A stretch of 34,922 nt of DNA from Nemertoderma westbladi (taxonomy: Eukaryota > Xenacoelomorpha > Nemertodermatida > Nemertodermatidae): assembly GCA_032718475.1 (NCBI GenBank), contig JAUCBJ010006924.1:1-34922 (forward strand), read 5' to 3'. The notes below the pieces were generated by a model. It had not been told where the DNA came from. It did not search any database and saw only the letters and a program-made list of their open reading frames with translations. This document shows positions 9,329 through 18,637 of the stretch, one piece after another. Every line of letters begins with the position of its first letter. The stretch's first letter is position 1. The position numbers were made by a program, and so were the translations under genes.

Positions 9329-11931
9329 ATGCTTTCCCTTGTCAATAAGCGTTTATTGGTGGCGACACGCAGCTGCCCCGTCGTACCAACCCACTTCCGT
9401 AACGTTCACACATCCCGCGGCCACTTCGCCGCGAAAGATATTAAGTTCGGGGCCGGTTCGAGGTCTGAGATGTTAGTAGGTGTCGACATCCTGGCGGACG
9501 CGGTCTCCGTCACTATGGGACCCAAAGGGAGAACCGTAATCATAGAGCAATCCTGGGGGTCCCCCAAGATCACTAAAGACGGGGTTACTGTAGCCAAATC
9601 CATAGAGTTGAAGGATAAAATGCAGAACTTAGGGGCTCGTTTAGTGCAGGACGTTGCGAACAATACCAACGAGGAAGCGGGCGACGGGACGACCACAGCG
9701 ACCATCCTCGCGAGGTCCATCGCCAAGGACGGTTTCGAGAAAATCGGCCGCGGCGCCAACCCCATCGAGATCCGACGCGGGGTTATGTTGGCTGTGGAGG
9801 CCGCCGTAGCGCGGTTGAAGGAGATGTCGAGGACGGTTACCACCCCCGAGGAGATCGCCCAAGTGGCCACGATATCCGCCAACGGGGATCGCAAGATCGG
9901 CGATCTCATCAGCGAGGCCATGAAGAAGGTTGGGAGGAGCGGGGTGCTGACCGTAAAGGACGGGAAGACGTTACACGATGAGTTGGAGGTTATCGAAGGC
10001 ATGAAGTTCGATAGAGGATACATATCGCCCTACTTTATAAACACGACGAAAGGGATGAAGGTTGGCCGCAACCCGCAAATTTAGTTTTAAATAGCTTTAA
10101 ACATTTTTAATTAAGTTTAAAATTAGATTCAATAGCGCTATAATCATATTTGTGATTTATAATAATGTAATACTAATATTGAAATAATGTAAATGTAATA
10201 ATGTAAATCATCATTATCAATAATAATGCAAATAATGTAAATTATGTCTGTATACCAGGTGGAGTACCAGGACGCTCTAGTTCTCCTCAGCGAGAAGAAG
10301 ATCTCCTCTATTCAGCAGCTGATCCCCGCCCTGGAATTAGCCAATCAGGCGAGGAAACCGCTGCTGATAATGGCGGAGGACGTAGACGGAGAGGCGTTGA
10401 GCACCTTAGTGATAAACAAACTGAAGATCGGGTTGCAGGTAAATAAAGTTATTAAACATGGTTGCAGGTAAATAAAGTTAATGAACATATGGTTGCAGGT
10501 AAATAAAGTTATTAATCATGGTTGCAGGTAAATAAAGTTAATGAACATATGGTTGCAGGTTAATAAAGTTATTAATCATGGTTGCAGGTAAATAAAGTTA
10601 ATGAACATATGGTTGCAGGTTAATAAAGTTATTAAACATGGTTGCAGGTAAATACAGTTAATTAACATATTTTTGCAGGTAAATAAAGTTATGAATAGAA
10701 CATATGGTTGCAGGTAAATGTAATTAATCAAACTAGGGTTGCAGCTTGAGGTCGAATAAGGTGAAAGTATTAATAGGATAGCAGGTAAATAAAGTGAATA
10801 TTGTAACTTTTTTAACCTCTTGACTGTGAATATGCGTCATAGTCCCAATACCCCTCCCCGTCTCTGTAGGTTTGCGCGGTGAAGGCACCCGGGTTCGGGG
10901 ACAACCGTAAGAACACCTTGAAGGACATCGGGATAGCGACCGGGGCCGTTGTATTCGGGGACGAGGCCATCGACCTCAAGATGGAAGACGTTAATATGAA
11001 CGACCTCGGAAAGGTTGGCGAAGCCGTGGTAACCAAGGACGATTGTCTGTTACTGCGAGGAGCGGGTGATAGAAAGGTTTGTAAAGTCTTTATTTATATA
11101 ATTCTTTTAACACATTATGTTATTGATATACATTCTCGAATTTCTCAAATTCTATTTTTTCCTATAATAAGTAATATTTTTTTCCTTGTAAACTTCTTTA
11201 TGTTTACGCTCTTCTCATGTGTACTTTCGCGTTTATATTACAATTATTGGTGTAACGATAGGTTTGCCAAATTACAATTACAGGCCGTAGAGAAACGTAT
11301 CGGAGACATTGAAGCCGAAATGGAAGAGACTAAGTCGGAGTACGAGAAAGAGAAACTCAACGAGAGGATGGCGAAGTTGAGCGACGGTGTCGCGGTGCTG
11401 AGGATCGGGGGGTCGAGCGAGGTGGAAGTCAACGAGAAGAAAGATCGAGTGAACGACGCGCTGAATGCGACGCGAGCGGCGATAGAGGAGGGGATAGTGC
11501 CCGGGGGAGGGGTCGCGCTGCTGCGGTGTCTGCCGTCGCTGGACGCGGTCGATGTGGGAGACAACGAGGACCTAAAGATCGGGGTTAACCTCGTCCGGGA
11601 GGCCTTCAAGGCGCCGTGTCGGACGATCGCGCGGAACGCGGGGAAGGAGGGTGGTGTCGTTGAGAAAGTCATGGAGAGCGAGCACAACGTCGGTTACGAC
11701 GCTATGGCTGATAAGTTTGTTGATATGATCGAGGTTGGGATTATAGACCCCACTAAGGTGGTTCGAACCGCGTTGCAGGACGCCGCTGGTGTTGCTTCCT
11801 TACTGACTACCGCCGAGGCCGTTGTTGTGGAGAACCCCAAGGAGGAGAAGGACATGGGGATGGGTGGAGGCGGTATGGGTGGCATGGGAGGAATGGGTGG
11901 GATGGGAGGCATGGGAGGAGGAGGATTCTAA
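9329..11931 (+). CDS. HSPD1: Mitochondrial 60-kDa chaperonin HSP60, four exons
   Basis: This ATP-dependent group I chaperonin folds imported proteins inside a double-ring chamber in the mitochondrial matrix. Inferred exons are 9329-10060, 10259-10438, 10870-11076 and 11284-11931. All junctions are phase 0 and the total is 588 residues, close to the usual 570-580. The first 40 or so residues are Arg-rich and lack acidic residues, as in a matrix-targeting peptide; the mature part begins near [12 protein letters not shown]. Diagnostic stretches include [47 protein letters not shown] (nucleotide binding), [62 protein letters not shown] and a GGM-repeat C-terminus. Exon 1 ends at AAG|GTTGGC, a weak donor; exon 2 ends CAG|GTAAAT. 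Exons are much more GC-rich than the introns and flanks. The antisense frame across exon 1 is a shadow. Confidence 0.95.
10061..10258 (+). other. HSP60 intron 1
   Basis: A 198-bp AT-rich intron with repeated AATAATGTAAAT words. Its acceptor is TATACCAG|GTGGAG. An ATG lies just before the acceptor (10244), so a conceptual frame can start there, but it is intronic. The exact donor is inferred from the protein: the family needs Lys-Val joined at this point. Confidence 0.8.
10431..10800 (+). repeat. Splice-donor minisatellite in HSP60 intron 2
   Basis: The exon 2/intron 2 junction GGTTGCAG|GTAAATAAAG is repeated. Copies of GGTTGCAGGT start at 10431 (the real junction), 10460, 10491, 10520, 10551, 10580, 10611, 10640, 10671 (TTTTGCAGGT) and 10706. 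A last partial GCAGGTAAATAAAG lies near 10780. Spacing alternates 29 and 31 bp, giving a 60-bp dimer. Each unit reproduces the last eight exon bases and the 5' splice site, and its TTGCAG is also acceptor-like. Using the second donor would shift the frame; using the third would keep it but read into a TAA. Confidence 0.9.
11077..11283 (+). other. HSP60 intron 3, stop-free in the exon frame
   Basis: The intron is 207 bp (69 codons) with donor AAG|GTTTGT and acceptor ATTACAG|GCC. It has no stop codon in the reading frame of its flanking exons, so exon 3, the intron and exon 4 form one open frame. The intron translation is Phe/Ile/Leu/Tyr-rich and unlike any chaperonin sequence, whereas joining GDRK to [12 protein letters not shown] restores the family sequence, so I call it an intron. 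Confidence 0.85.
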
Positions 11932-14309
11932 TAATGGTGATACTTTCGGTTTAGGATAAGTATAGCGACGCTGAAGCCCCAGATGTTTAGCAGTTTATAG
12001 AATTTATTAATTGAATTATTCCGTGTTGTTGAAAGTTTGACTTGCATTCGATGTGACGAGCAACACCGTGCTAACAATATATCGCAGTGGCAAATGCAGA
12101 AACTAGACAACTGTTTAGGTACTTAGGATGGATTTTAATTAAAGTTGATTAAGTGAAATAATTGTTGCAATTTCCAATAGCTGAGCATAAAGATTTGTGT
12201 AATGGTGCGGTTCCATCACTAACTTAATTAATTTGGCCTCGCGTCTTGTGCTGTGGTTTCTGATATTTAGAAATTATGTGCAACAAACTGATTTATTTGA
12301 TAAATATTACAAAAACAGGTCATTGTAAAACTGTACCGGAGTAGGTTGTATCATGTTTAATGGTTACCGGGAGATTATGTCTAGCTATGCAATTTATAAT
12401 TGTTTCTATGTATTATATTAATGTTGTATACATCAGGGATTTGGGAATATTAAGCAATGAATGATATAAAACAATAGAAAACAATGTTGCATTTATTTTA
12501 TATAGTTGGGTATTTAAACTGGGCAGGTTGAGGGTAGGTGGGTGTCATTGATGGCGGTTAAAAAAGAGATAAGGGTTTAAAGAAGGGGAGGGGGGGGGGG
12601 GGGCGGGGGGCACCCCGTAAAATTGTCACATTCTGGATTTTTGTTTCATCTGATCCATACTCTAATGAGGGTTTCAAATCTTTAAACGGCTTAACGAGAT
12701 CATTTTTTAGTTATCGATGTCTTTCCTGCTTCCAGTGTGTCAACAAACTGTCAGACAAACCGTCGGAAATGAAATCACCGATCACAAAAAGGAACTAACC
12801 AAGTAACTTAACAGACCCCAGACCGACAGGTTTTAGGGGGTAGGTTAAAACTTTAAAGCAAATTATCTCCAAGTAAAAATTTTCATGATTTTTAAAATTT
12901 GAAAAATACTACTACTCAGTCATTTTACACCCAACTTCGATAATTTATGGCTCGTTTTAAAGATTTGTGGATTCTAATTTGGATAAATTTTGGCAAGGGA
13001 CGCCTGGTTGGCGTTTGTAGTGAAACATTTAATTCCGCCACTCGCCGCAAAAGGGTGACTCCTTGGTAATCCACAAAATCCACAGTCCACATAAAAAAGG
13101 CAAAAAAAAAAATAAAAAAGTCCACAAAATAATAGTTGACCGCTACATTTTTGACACTCAGCGAGAAGCTAGTACCCACCAAAACAACCTTTTTGTATAT
13201 CTCGGTTTCAACCTCAGTATTCCTAGAGTCACCGAATTGCAATGATTTCGAACTTATTCCATCAACAAGCATGGACGTCCCGGTATTATACGAGTGATAC
13301 AATTGGATATCTCTAGCGGGCTATAGCATTGCCCACAATCACATATTCCGCGCGGTTCCTTACGGGGTCAATTAGTAATGTAGAACTTAATCATCAAGAT
13401 ATCTATTATCGAAAGGCTCTTCGTAGTTTATTATTCCTGGGACCATCCTACACTAGTAACTCCATTCTACTGTATACGAGCTGCCCACGAGATCTGTAAC
13501 GCCAAGCATGAACTCGCTCCTCACATGGAAATACAACTCGAACTCAATATTAGGTCGACTGGACATGGATCAGCTTTCTACTACTGACCAGATCAAATGT
13601 AATTTTATCCAGGACTGTATTCGATCATCCGGGCCATTCGCTGGAAAACATGAGCGCATTCTGAACTTCTTCAACTAATTCGTATCATGCTGGGAAATAC
13701 GATACAGTATTTTACCTGTATCATTGAATCGCTTTTATTGGCGGTGCTGAACTGTCCCTCTTCACTGGAGACTTTATCGTTTATAATCGGTGCAGTTTTA
13801 TATTTTATGGTGCCATAGAATGTTACATATTTATATCGGCGCGATTTATGTTTATGCACCACTACCGGAAAATATTATCTTAATACCGGCTTGTCCGGGT
13901 TTTATGAAATAAAAAATAATAATAATAAATAGTGCAATTGACCTACAACACACTGTTAGAGCTGTTTAAAAAAAATAGGTGAAAGTAAAAGTAAAGTACT
14001 TGTTGTTATGGTAGGCCTCTAAGAGGAAACTCAGTGTAAATACCATCTCTCAGTGAAATAATAATATGTCATCTCTGGGAATTAACAATGTTATTAGTAA
14101 TTCATGGAGCAACTTAAATCTTTGAACTAGGCATATTTTTAGATTAATTTTAAGCTGCCGCAAGTTTGTATGCTCTATATAACCTACCGTAAGCGTAAGT
14201 ATACCTGGTTTACCCTAAGTGTACGTATTGTAAATATGGTTTGTTTTTCTCCAGTGTTTTTATTTTAATTATTATGTCGCCGTTAAATAATAATAAAACT
14301 TATTCTAAC
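11932..14309. other. Spacer downstream of HSP60
   Basis: This stretch holds the HSP60 3' UTR (no clear AATAAA close to the stop), AT-rich DNA, a G tract at about 12586-12610 and a decayed coding-like patch at 13370-13678 listed separately. No RNA gene or intact ORF is convincing. Confidence 0.4.
13370..13678 (+). pseudogene. Coding-like remnant of unknown origin
   Basis: Three plus-strand frames look protein-like in turn across a locally balanced base composition. One reads YYRKALRSLLFLGPSYTSNS. A second runs to about 13588 and includes YCIRAAHEICNAKHELAPHM. A third, from an ATG at 13508 to the TAA at 13676, encodes 56 residues including LDMDQLSTTDQIK and SSGPFAGKHERILNFFN. This could be a frameshifted gene or transposon fragment, or chance. 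I do not recognise the family. Confidence 0.2.
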
Positions 14310-14741
14310 TAGGGTTTAAAAAAGGGTTGTTTTAAACACATGTTTCGAAACACTTTTTTTTTGTTTTTTTACGGATAAAAAAACAGTGTTTTTTTTAGAC
14401 AAAGACAGCATAAACAATATGAGCTAAAATGCATGCTATACCTATAATTTACACCACTACTTCCATATACTGTAGTGATGTCGAGGTGGTTCCTGAACTT
14501 GTGTAGTCCGAGGACTGCGTTAAGATTGACGAGGATGGTATGGTAGTGTGACTGGACTGTTTGTGACTATGTTTCTGTGCAGTTTGATATTACTGTTACT
14601 GTCAGTACGGTAGTGTCTAGTGTGAGTGTTGCTGTTGGTGTCAGAGTAGGTCATTGTACAATAAGTTGTATAATAAAGCATTAAATATTATAGCATTTAC
14701 AGTATTTAACTACGAAATTTATTTAACAATTTATATATATA

Positions 14742-17123
14742 CTACTAGGATCGGCATGCTGCATTGCAGCTGCATTTTTAAGAATGCTGTGCCGGCTTAT
14801 CGAGAAAATTGCACCGCCACAACTCCCTATCACCCATGACATTTGCTAGATCATCCGCATCTTCAAGGCCAGTGTCCTTTAAGATGCGTCTCAAGAAAGT
14901 CATGGGCTTTCCACCATGTTTATTGACTCCATGAGGCTGCCAAAGTACAAGATTATGCACTGGCTGATCCTCACGGCGAAAGCAATGTCCTGCAAAGCGG
15001 AGGCGATTTTGTTCTAGTGTCAAGCTTGGGGGAACCAATGAGACACTTTCAATGTTATATAGTGTCTGGTTGGAGATGTGTGCATTGTACTTGACACAAT
15101 GAACCCGGCGTAGCATTCTTGTGAATGTGCCATCCAGAGATTTGGTGTCCTCAGCAGTTAGAGCCCAGCATGGACTCCCATAGAGGAGTACTAGAACTAC
15201 TGCTGCTCTAAATAATCGGACCTTAAGTTTCCGATTAATTCTCGGTGACTTCCAAATCCTGGAAAGCCTATTCAAGGCTGCCCATGCCTTTCCCTTACGT
15301 ATTCGAAGGTCCTCACCTGACTTCCGGATCCATGATCCCAGGTAACAGAAGTCATCCACATGCTCAAGCATACCATCTTTTGAGCTTATGCTCATCCGAT
15401 CAGAGACTTGCTGAGGACTTTCAAAGTTAACAGTCAAAATGTTGGTCTTTCTGGAGTTAATAAAAAGACCAACATTAGAAGCAGCATGTTCTAATGAGCT
15501 GAGGAGCCGTTGGGCTCCCTCTAGTGATTCTGAGAGTACTCCTAAGTCATCAGCAAAGTCTAGATCAGTTAGGTACTTGGCAGGATTTCCTCGACTTCTG
15601 GAGCCAGTAGGTGGAGTTATCATCACCCCATCATTATGATGATCTAAGGACATGCGTAGAACATAGTCAACAACAATTATGAACAAGAATGGTGCAAGTG
15701 TGTCTCCCTGGAGGACGCCCCATAACAGTTCAAATGGTTCTGTGTCACCGTCAACAGTAGACACAAATGTTGTCGAACCATCGTATATTGATCTGATTGC
15801 TGCAATAATTTCATCAGGAATCCCATATAATGAAAGTATGCTGAACATACGTGAGCGAGAGACTGAATCAAAGGCCTTGAAGAGGTCAACAAAGATAACA
15901 GCCAGATGCCTGTCTTTCTTTTTTGATAACTCTTCAATTATCCTTCTAAGTGCCAAAATGGGCTCCATGGTCCCACGACCTTTACGGAACCCATTCTGAT
16001 TTCCACGGAGCAGTCTCTCAATGGGATCCCTGAGGCGATTTAATAGAATTATAATGTATAGCTTTGCTGCAATCGAGATCAATGAGATTCCCCGAAAAGA
16101 ACCATAGAGTGTTAGGTTGCCCTTCTTGGGAACTGGCACCAACTTATTTGTTTTCATTTCTTGTGGAACTCTTGTTGTTCGGTACATGTCTACTATGATG
16201 GGATTGATGAGCGTAAAACACTCAGGTATTTTAAAGACCTCAGGGGGAACACCATCTATTCCACCGGAACGATTGGTCTTAATGCTCTTTGCAGCAACCT
16301 TCACTTCTGCAAAGGAGATATCACCAATGGGAATATCTGGGAGTACAGACTCAGACACTTTTACTTCTATAAAGTTATCAGGCAATACCCGGTCATTATT
16401 GAGGAGCTTTTCAAAGTGGGCCTTCCAACCATTGAGGCAATCGGCTGGTGATTCAGCCTTAACCTTGGTGGTTGGTTGGCTTTTTCGACCAGCAAGCAAG
16501 TTGATCGATCTCCATGCCTGGGATGATTGCCTGCTGTCGTCAGCATCATTGATGGCATCAACCTGTTGGTTTATTAGCTCCTGTAAATTAACAGAGTACT
16601 GCCTGTTCAGGGACAGGGACCTAGATGCAGCCTTAACTGCATTCTTGGCCGCTGTAGTCTGTTTGAGTCGGGAATCTTTCTGCGCCTTGTAGAGGTCATT
16701 TCGGCACTTCTGAATTTTGTTGTCAGTCCAGGGGGCCCGTTTCCTGTTTCGAGGGTATACAGGAACTGTTTCTGCAGCTGATGCTAACTTAACTGCCTCT
16801 GTGAAGGCAGTATAGACCTCACAGTGATCTGCCGCCTCAGAGGCAAGAGCCTCATACCTGTTGCTCAGCTGTAGTGTGAAGCTGGATCTCACACTTGGCT
16901 GTTGCAACAGAGAGGACCAGTCATGCCTCGGCAAGGCAGATTTCGTTGTTCTGCTAGCACGCAGACTAAGTCTTACTTTGGCCACAATAAGGGGTGATCA
17001 CTGGAGAAGGGTCGTAGTGTAAATGCATTACAGTCTTGTATAGAGCTCCTGTATTTCCTACGAAACAGGATATGGTCTATCTGTTACTTGTGACCACTGG
17101 GTCCTAGACTTGTGACCACTGGG
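14742..17123 (-). mobile_element. RTE-like non-LTR retrotransposon, 5'-truncated
   Basis: This minus-strand insertion lies in the hAT-like element. Its 3' end is the tail CCGATCCTAGTAG (minus strand), also found at 23509-23577 and 30784-30820. The flanks share TTATATATATA (14731-14741 and 17124-17134), a likely target duplication in simple-sequence DNA. Upstream of the main ORF, the end of an apurinic-type endonuclease is readable in another frame at about 16990-17070 (QIDHILFRRKYRSSIQ, then RPFSSDHP), so the copy is truncated inside the endonuclease and carries a one-base shift before the main frame. Confidence 0.75.
14778..16985 (-). CDS. Reverse transcriptase polyprotein of RTE-like retrotransposon, endonuclease lost
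   Basis: The reverse transcriptase would copy the element's RNA at a nicked chromosomal target. The open frame has 735 codons. The first 100 or so residues are the linker after the endonuclease. Reverse transcriptase blocks follow in order: SGGIDGVPPEVFK (about 240-252), FRGISLISIAAKLY (297-310), NGFRKGRGTMEPILALR (331-347), VDLFKAFDSVSR with Asp367, GVLQGDTLAPFLF (423-435) and DFADDLGVLSE with FADD at 477-480. A thumb region with CYLGSWIRKSGE follows, then the C-terminal CNFLDKPAQHS. Fusion to a frameshifted endonuclease remnant means the copy is not autonomous, yet 735 stop-free codons suggest it is young. The start Met is only the first in frame. Confidence 0.85.
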   Translation of the reverse strand: MAKVRLSLRASRTTKSALPRHDWSSLLQQPSVRSSFTLQLSNRYEALASEAADHCEVYTAFTEAVKLASAAETVPVYPRNRKRAPWTDNKIQKCRNDLYKAQKDSRLKQTTAAKNAVKAASRSLSLNRQYSVNLQELINQQVDAINDADDSRQSSQAWRSINLLAGRKSQPTTKVKAESPADCLNGWKAHFEKLLNNDRVLPDNFIEVKVSESVLPDIPIGDISFAEVKVAAKSIKTNRSGGIDGVPPEVFKIPECFTLINPIIVDMYRTTRVPQEMKTNKLVPVPKKGNLTLYGSFRGISLISIAAKLYIIILLNRLRDPIERLLRGNQNGFRKGRGTMEPILALRRIIEELSKKKDRHLAVIFVDLFKAFDSVSRSRMFSILSLYGIPDEIIAAIRSIYDGSTTFVSTVDGDTEPFELLWGVLQGDTLAPFLFIIVVDYVLRMSLDHHNDGVMITPPTGSRSRGNPAKYLTDLDFADDLGVLSESLEGAQRLLSSLEHAASNVGLFINSRKTNILTVNFESPQQVSDRMSISSKDGMLEHVDDFCYLGSWIRKSGEDLRIRKGKAWAALNRLSRIWKSPRINRKLKVRLFRAAVVLVLLYGSPCWALTAEDTKSLDGTFTRMLRRVHCVKYNAHISNQTLYNIESVSLVPPSLTLEQNRLRFAGHCFRREDQPVHNLVLWQPHGVNKHGGKPMTFLRRILKDTGLEDADDLANVMGDRELWRCNFLDKPAQHS

Positions 17124-17330
17124 TTATATATATATACAGTATATCAACTCCAATTCATTTATTTAATAGGTCTAATGTAGGCCTTAAAAATACCAGATAT
17201 GGGTGTACTGATATTGAAGCAACAGCTTAAAAAAAACATTAAAAACAATAAAATACATAAAAAAAAAAAAAAAAAACTTTTAAACAAATTGGTTTTTGAA
17301 AATCGTGTTTTTTTAAACCCTAATTCTAAC

Positions 17331-17897
17331 CTATATAATAAACAAAGTCGTAGAAGAATGGAACAGGTTGAGGTTACAAGTCTTATTTTTGGGAGAAACC
17401 ATCAGACCTGTTCAATTTTTGTTATGTCAATTTTCCCGTGGAGAGGGATGAATTTTGATTGCGTCTACCTAGAATCTGTCTTGAAGCTGTTACCTATTAT
17501 CTGGAGTGATTGCATACAAGGATGAATCCAAGGTGTATGAATCTCACCGATGGACAAATATTTTCTAGTTTGGGCTTCTCTGCTGCTAGGCTGTAACGGT
17601 AGCCTATACTGCTATAGGCCTAAGTACTGAGAAATTGAACAGAAATTGGAGGGTATATCTTTTGCGTAGAGGTATAGCCTACATAGAGGCTTCATGTAGG
17701 TATGTGTAGCCTACATGTAGATGCACGTGTAGGGTGAATGTAGGTAGGTGTAGTCCCATAGATATTAATGTAATTTATGTGTCAACTTGCAGTAACGTGA
17801 TACACGGTCGTCAATCAGGATGTATGGCAATAATCTCTGATCTCCACGGTACAATACGGTACATCAACCTGCAGACCTGTCTGCTGTCAGACAACAG
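17331..17897. other. Spacer between the hAT-like and P-like elements
   Basis: It contains the left arm of a long inverted repeat (17651-17753) and TAGGCCTA/GTAGCCTA words. The short plus-strand frames at 17199-17525 and 17734-17970 have no protein-like features. Confidence 0.4.
17651..17753. repeat. Left arm of a 103-bp inverted repeat pair
   Basis: The reverse complement of this segment is found at 23211-23313 with only about four differences. It is rich in GTAGCCTACATGTAG words, and the pair encloses the P-like transposon. It may be two copies of one interspersed repeat in opposite orientation, or arms of a larger foldback structure. Confidence 0.7.
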
Positions 17898-17905
17898 GTT
17901 TTACT
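17898..17905. repeat. Target site duplication GTTTTACT, left copy
   Basis: It abuts the outer end of the left terminal inverted repeat of the P-like element. An identical copy abuts the right end at 21886-21893. Confidence 0.9.
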
Positions 17906-17972
17906 CAAGGACTGCTATACTACAGGACTGGCACACTGAATATCCAGACCCCGCTAGCGGGGTCCATTAGTT
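17906..17972 (+). repeat. P-like transposon left terminal inverted repeat
   Basis: 67 bp, with its exact reverse complement at 21819-21885. The palindromic core is at 17947-17964. Similarity to the other end stops immediately inside the repeat. Confidence 0.93.
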
Positions 17973-18637
17973 CCCTTCTAATATGGCTCCGAAATAGATG
18001 CAAATTTGTTAAATTTTCAATTTTCTCTCACAGATAAATTGTTATTTATTCTTCTTATGTGTTTATGACGAACCTAGCACCTCAAACCTGCCTCGCTGCC
18101 TGCTTTAACGTTTGAGGCTGATATAATTATTGCTAAGCCAGTGATAGTCCATATACCATAATATTGTATGGTAGTAATCGTGCTCATGCACTATGCATAA
18201 TAAATTCAGACACCACCGGCACCGCCCACTACTCTCGCCACCAGCCCAGCCCAATACATTAATTAAACATCTTAGTGGGGCGAGCCACGTAGTGGTTGAA
18301 GCTTTACCGTACAGATTTAATAATGTTGACATTCTTATGATCTGCAATTTTAGATTATAAATTTTAACACGCAAAATGAATATTAAATAACGATTAGAAA
18401 ATCTATTTATTTCCAGCAGCTGCTATTTCAATCTGCAATGGTTTTTATATGTATAAATTGACGGCAGTGTAGGTAGCTACTCGATTCAAAATAACAACAG
18501 CAATTGGCCCTTAAAAGGGGCATTAGGGTTGAGTTGTATTACAGTATGTGACATGTGTCTGTAGGCATATTGAATTATCAAAATTAATTACAATTAAATT
18601 AATAGATAGTCGAATAGTCAATCTTCACTACAGAAGA

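Larger units (their letters stand above)
14310..17322. mobile_element. hAT-like non-autonomous element carrying a nested retrotransposon
   Basis: The left end begins TAGGGTTTAAAAAA (14310-14323) and the right end is its exact complement (17309-17322). Both sides are flanked by ATTCTAAC (14302-14309 and 17323-17330), an 8-bp target duplication. TAGGG/CAGGG termini with 8-bp duplications fit the hAT superfamily. Removing the nested retrotransposon (14742-17123) leaves about 630 bp, AT-rich with poly-A/poly-T runs and no transposase, so this is a MITE-type derivative. Confidence 0.65.

Noticed and set aside
9406-10023. 205-codon minus-strand ORF opposite HSP60 exon 1
   Set aside because: It is the antisense shadow of a GC-rich coding exon; its translation has no family features while the plus strand is a clear HSP60.
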